A DNA stretch of 17,671 nt, taken from contig CAMDOJ010000014.1 of assembly GCA_945903555.1 (NCBI GenBank), forward strand, positions 1 through 17,671, written 5' to 3'. The translations under genes were made by a program, and so were the position numbers. The notes beneath the pieces are model-generated. The model was not told the origin of the DNA, made no database searches, and saw only the letters and a program-made list of their open reading frames with translations. The DNA comes from Chthoniobacter flavus. GTDB lineage: Bacteria; Verrucomicrobiota; Verrucomicrobiia; Chthoniobacterales; Terrimicrobiaceae. Below, in pieces: positions 15,005-17,671 of the stretch; position 1 is the first letter of the stretch, and each line of letters opens with the position of its first letter.

Positions 15005-16696
15005 TTAAAGATCTGTCACAGCACCTTGGGAGGCGGTGGAAACGAGTTTCGCATACTTAGCGAGCACACCCCGATTATAACGGGCTTTTGGCTTTTTCCA
15101 CTTAGCAAGTCGGGCTGCAATCTCCTTGGCGGAGACATCCAGCGTGATCTTGTGATTCACTGCATCGATGGTGATCCCATCGCCATTCTTGACGATGGCC
15201 AAGAGCCCGCCGTCAGAGGCTTCGGGCGTAATGTGTCCGACCACAAATCCATGAGTGCCCCCTGAGAATCGTCCATCCGTGATCAGTGCCACATCTTTGC
15301 CCAACCCACACCCCATCACAGCACTTGTGGGTGAAAGCATTTCACGCATCCCGGGACCCCCTCGTGGCCCTTCGTAGCGGATCACAATCACGTCCCCCTT
15401 CTTTATTTTCCCAGTAAGGATGGCCTCGAGCGCCTTCTCTTCAGATTCATAAACGCGCGCCGCACCTTCAAACTTTTCGCCTTCCTTGCCACTAATCTTG
15501 GCAACTGCCCCATCGGGAGCGAGGTTACCCTTGAGAATAACGAGGTGGCTGTCTTTTTTGATCGGGTTGCTAGTCGGACGAATGATTTCCTGGCCTTTGG
15601 GATAAGCCTTGAAGGGAGCAATGTTTTGCTTGAGCGTTTTCCCTGTGACCGTAAGGCAGTCGCCATGAAGCAATCCTTCGGCCAACAACATTTTCATCAT
15701 TGGCACGATCCCCCCAATCGCAACCAACTCAGACATCAAAAATCGGCCACTCGGCTTGAGATCCGCTAAAACAGGGACTCTGCGACCGATGCGAGTGAAG
15801 TCTTCCAGCGTCAGCTTGATCTTCGCCGTGTGAGCAATGGCCAATAGGTGCAGAACGGCATTCGTCGAACCACCGAGGGCAATCGTCACCGTGATCGCAT
15901 TCTCGAGCGCTTCCTTAGAAATGATATCCGACGGGCGGATGCCGCGCTTCAGCATATTAAGAACGGCCGCTCCCGCATCACGGCAATCCGCAACCTTCTG
16001 CGGTGATACCGCATTTTGTGCCGAGCTATTGGGCAAGCTGAATCCCATCGCTTCGATCGCTGATGCCATAGTATTCGCCGTATACATGCCGCCGCAGGAT
16101 CCCGGTCCTGGAATAGCGCGGGACTCGACATCATGAAGGTCCTTCAAGGAGATTTTATTCGCGGCACATTGTCCCACAGCTTCAAAAACAGACACCACAT
16201 CCAACTGGCGCTTGGCGAAGCAACCCGGAAGAATCGTTCCTCCATAAACAAATGTCGCCGCCCGATTCATACGCACGATGGCCATGACGCAGGCCGGCAT
16301 ATTCTTGTCACATCCGCCGATGGCCACAAAACCATCAAAGCCCTGACACCCAACCACCGTCTCAATGGAGTCCGCAATCACCTCGCGAGAAACGAGGGAA
16401 TACTTCATCCCTTCGGTGCCCATCGAAATGCCATCGGAAATCGTGATGGTATTGAAAATAGTCGCCTTTCCACCCGCCGCATCAATACCCAGAGCGGCTT
16501 CGCGGGCGAGTTGGTCAATGTGCATATTGCATGGCGTCACCATGCTCCAGGTGGAAGCCACCCCAATCTGCGACTTCGAAAAATCGCTCTCCTTGTAGCC
16601 GACGGGATAAAGCATAGCGCGACTCGGTGCGCGACTCAGCCCATCAAGCAAGGCGGAGGAAAAAGGACGCATCTGAGAGTTGGATTTGGATGGCAT
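15005..16696 (-). CDS. ilvD: Dihydroxy-acid dehydratase
   Basis: IlvD dehydrates 2,3-dihydroxy acids to 2-keto acids in valine, isoleucine and leucine/pantothenate precursor synthesis. The 563-residue product has the usual IlvD length. Iron-sulfur ligand cysteines are Cys56 (TPCNMH), Cys129 (GGCDKNMP) and Cys201 (GPGSCGGMYTANTM). The Asp130-Lys131 pair after the second cysteine and C-terminal ITDGRFSGGTHGFVVGHITP are family signatures. The sugar-acid dehydratases of the same superfamily are less likely given the CDKNMPAC and PGPGSCGGMYTANTM context. The ATG at 16696 fits the family N-terminus (RPFSSALLDGL); no clear ribosome site or promoter is visible upstream. The gene for the NRPS-like protein follows after 24 bases with no terminator between, so they are probably cotranscribed. 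Confidence 0.96.
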   Translation of the reverse strand: MPSKSNSQMRPFSSALLDGLSRAPSRAMLYPVGYKESDFSKSQIGVASTWSMVTPCNMHIDQLAREAALGIDAAGGKATIFNTITISDGISMGTEGMKYSLVSREVIADSIETVVGCQGFDGFVAIGGCDKNMPACVMAIVRMNRAATFVYGGTILPGCFAKRQLDVVSVFEAVGQCAANKISLKDLHDVESRAIPGPGSCGGMYTANTMASAIEAMGFSLPNSSAQNAVSPQKVADCRDAGAAVLNMLKRGIRPSDIISKEALENAITVTIALGGSTNAVLHLLAIAHTAKIKLTLEDFTRIGRRVPVLADLKPSGRFLMSELVAIGGIVPMMKMLLAEGLLHGDCLTVTGKTLKQNIAPFKAYPKGQEIIRPTSNPIKKDSHLVILKGNLAPDGAVAKISGKEGEKFEGAARVYESEEKALEAILTGKIKKGDVIVIRYEGPRGGPGMREMLSPTSAVMGCGLGKDVALITDGRFSGGTHGFVVGHITPEASDGGLLAIVKNGDGITIDAVNHKITLDVSAKEIAARLAKWKKPKARYNRGVLAKYAKLVSTASQGAVTDL

Positions 16697-17138
16697 AATG
16701 GAAAGTTCTAGTAAAATCTAATGTTGGTTAAATCAGTCTTCACTATTCCGACTCCCAACCGAGATGAAAAGGCATTTTTGATGGCGCTGCTGGGGCCGGC
16801 GATTTTGCCGCTGAAGGCGTTTGCGCCTCGGTTCATTTGGGTCGCGATGCCGATGAGGGAACGGATGAAACTGGCGAGGATGTGAGTGTATCTCGCCTTG
16901 TAGCCCGTGCAGTGAAGGCGATGCAGGGAAATGCCCAAACGGTTGTTGGTGTCGTGATCCGGCCAACCTCCCGGAGTTCCGCTTATGGGTGCTCAATTCC
17001 TACGAGGAAGAGCTCCCACAAGCCGGGGTAGGACAAGTCCACGACCTCACAAACCAACCCTATTGCGAGATGAGTAATTTTAGTTTTTAACAAACAAACG
17101 CCCGCAGACCCGAATGGATGCTGGCATCGGTTGGTTTC
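16697..17138. other. Region upstream of ilvD without a convincing gene
   Basis: These 442 bases hold only short frames open on both strands. The best minus-strand one (16708 to about 16990) reads GISLHRLHCTGYKARYTH and then LASFIRSLIGIATQMNRGAN, and has no proper start codon. The plus strand is open from 16768 to 17031 with an unremarkable composition. Neither shows a motif I recognise. It may be decayed coding sequence or control sequence for ilvD. The stretch near 17070-17100 is A/T-rich and has no gene. Confidence 0.4.
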
Positions 17139-17342
17139 TCAATGACGCCTCCTGCGCCAGTTTCGATATTGCTCGCCTGCTTCATGGATGAATGCGTAGC
17201 GATCAAGTGGCAGGTTCTCCTCCCACAAAAATCCATCGATTAACGTATGAAATTTTCCACGGCAGTCCACCTTGGAATCCTTGTCCGTCTCCACGTCGAA
17301 TTCCTCCCACGCACGGAAAACCGCCTCAATCCTCGCGTCCAC
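17139..17342 (-). pseudogene. Probable C-terminal fragment of a frameshifted hypothetical gene
   Basis: A GTG-started 67-codon frame reads MDARIEAVFRAWEEFDVETD and ends EAGEQYRNWRRRRH. It has natural amino acid use, helical and acidic, with a basic C-terminus. The same frame is open upstream of the GTG, through NPDCWRSISDAV, into the preceding gene. The shift between the two frames is one base and falls near a run of five T (plus strand, 17374-17378). One continuous gene broken by a frameshift is therefore the most natural reading; a separate small gene four bases after the previous stop is the alternative. I do not recognise the family. Confidence 0.4.
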
Positions 17343-17346
17343 GGCG

Positions 17347-17671
17347 TCAGAAATACTTCGCCAGCAATCCGGGTTTTTCCGCCTTCGGTTCCCTGTTGCG
17401 ATGGAAGGCGATCAACGTGCAGCGCAGATTGTCCAAAAAAGTCTCCACATACTCCATTTGCTTGGTGATCTCGGCGACAGGCGCGGCAACAGGGCGATCC
17501 TCCAATTCAATCGCCAACCTCTCTCCCGTGGCCAGCAGACTGTGGAGGATCATCCGGTGATAGCGCCTCGTCGTTTCCGAAACCTCGTCCGGTTGGTAGA
17601 AATTCTGATTCTCAGCCTCGCGGAACGCCGCGATATCATTGATCCACTCGTCCAACTCCCCCTTCCACTCC
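17347..17671 (-). CDS. Hypothetical helical protein, 5' end outside window
   Basis: The frame enters from the window edge (EWKGELDEWINDIAAFRE) and runs about 107 residues to a stop at 17347. It is rich in charged helical sequence (DEVSETTRRYHRMILHSLLA, then EITKQMEYVETFLDNL) with no signal peptide, membrane segment or catalytic motif in view. The last ten or so residues (KPGLLAKYF) may be out of the true frame, because the next frame continues a plausible protein (see the fragment at 17139-17342). A TTG at 17655 is a possible start, but an origin outside the window is more likely. Not recognised. Confidence 0.45.
   Translation of the reverse strand, partial: EWKGELDEWINDIAAFREAENQNFYQPDEVSETTRRYHRMILHSLLATGERLAIELEDRPVAAPVAEITKQMEYVETFLDNLRCTLIAFHRNREPKAEKPGLLAKYF

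Noticed and set aside
1..17671. tRNA, rRNA, CRISPR array or intact insertion sequence
   Set aside because: No cloverleaf, ribosomal RNA-like stretch, regularly spaced repeat or transposase was recognised on either strand by reading.

Overview
The window looks like a contiguous chromosomal segment of a Gram-negative bacterium with roughly balanced base composition. A lipid A-type acyltransferase and a secreted peptidoglycan amidase point to an outer membrane and a peptidoglycan wall. The Rho core carries an RTMSGGVDARALE-type Q-loop that I associate with the PVC group, so Verrucomicrobiota is my best guess (inference, moderate to low certainty). Almost none of the genes has a clear Shine-Dalgarno sequence; carA is the main exception.

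Layout. Positions 1-228 (minus) hold the N-terminus of a membrane-anchored protein cut by the window edge. A divergent spacer (229-659) follows. A long plus-strand run of mostly housekeeping genes then extends from 660 to 11554: carA, a small tail-anchored FHA-domain protein, lysS, a secreted N-acetylmuramoyl-L-alanine amidase, murI (overlapping the amidase), a small secreted protein of unknown function, mnmA, cutA (overlapping mnmA), an LpxL/HtrB-like acyltransferase, a ClpP-fold protein that appears to have lost its catalytic Ser and His, and rho with a 307-base leader. Promoter-like sequences are visible before mnmA, the acyltransferase and rho.

Convergent to rho, the minus strand carries ilvD (15005-16696) and, 24 bases downstream, a 1124-codon open reading frame (11606-14980). 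It has the architecture of a nonribosomal peptide synthetase module, condensation-adenylation-thioesterase, but lacks a carrier domain, and most of the catalytic motifs I could check are replaced. It is the most unusual object in the window: an apparently intact multidomain pseudo-synthetase next to a branched-chain amino acid biosynthesis gene.

The right end (16697-17671) has no convincing gene up to about 17138. After that come two adjacent minus-strand reading frames that look like one protein split by a one-base frameshift in a run of five T (plus strand), cut by the window edge.

Together the plus-strand genes cover pyrimidine/arginine precursor supply, tRNA charging and thiolation, peptidoglycan synthesis and turnover, outer-membrane lipid synthesis and transcription termination. 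No tRNA, rRNA, CRISPR array or intact insertion sequence was seen.
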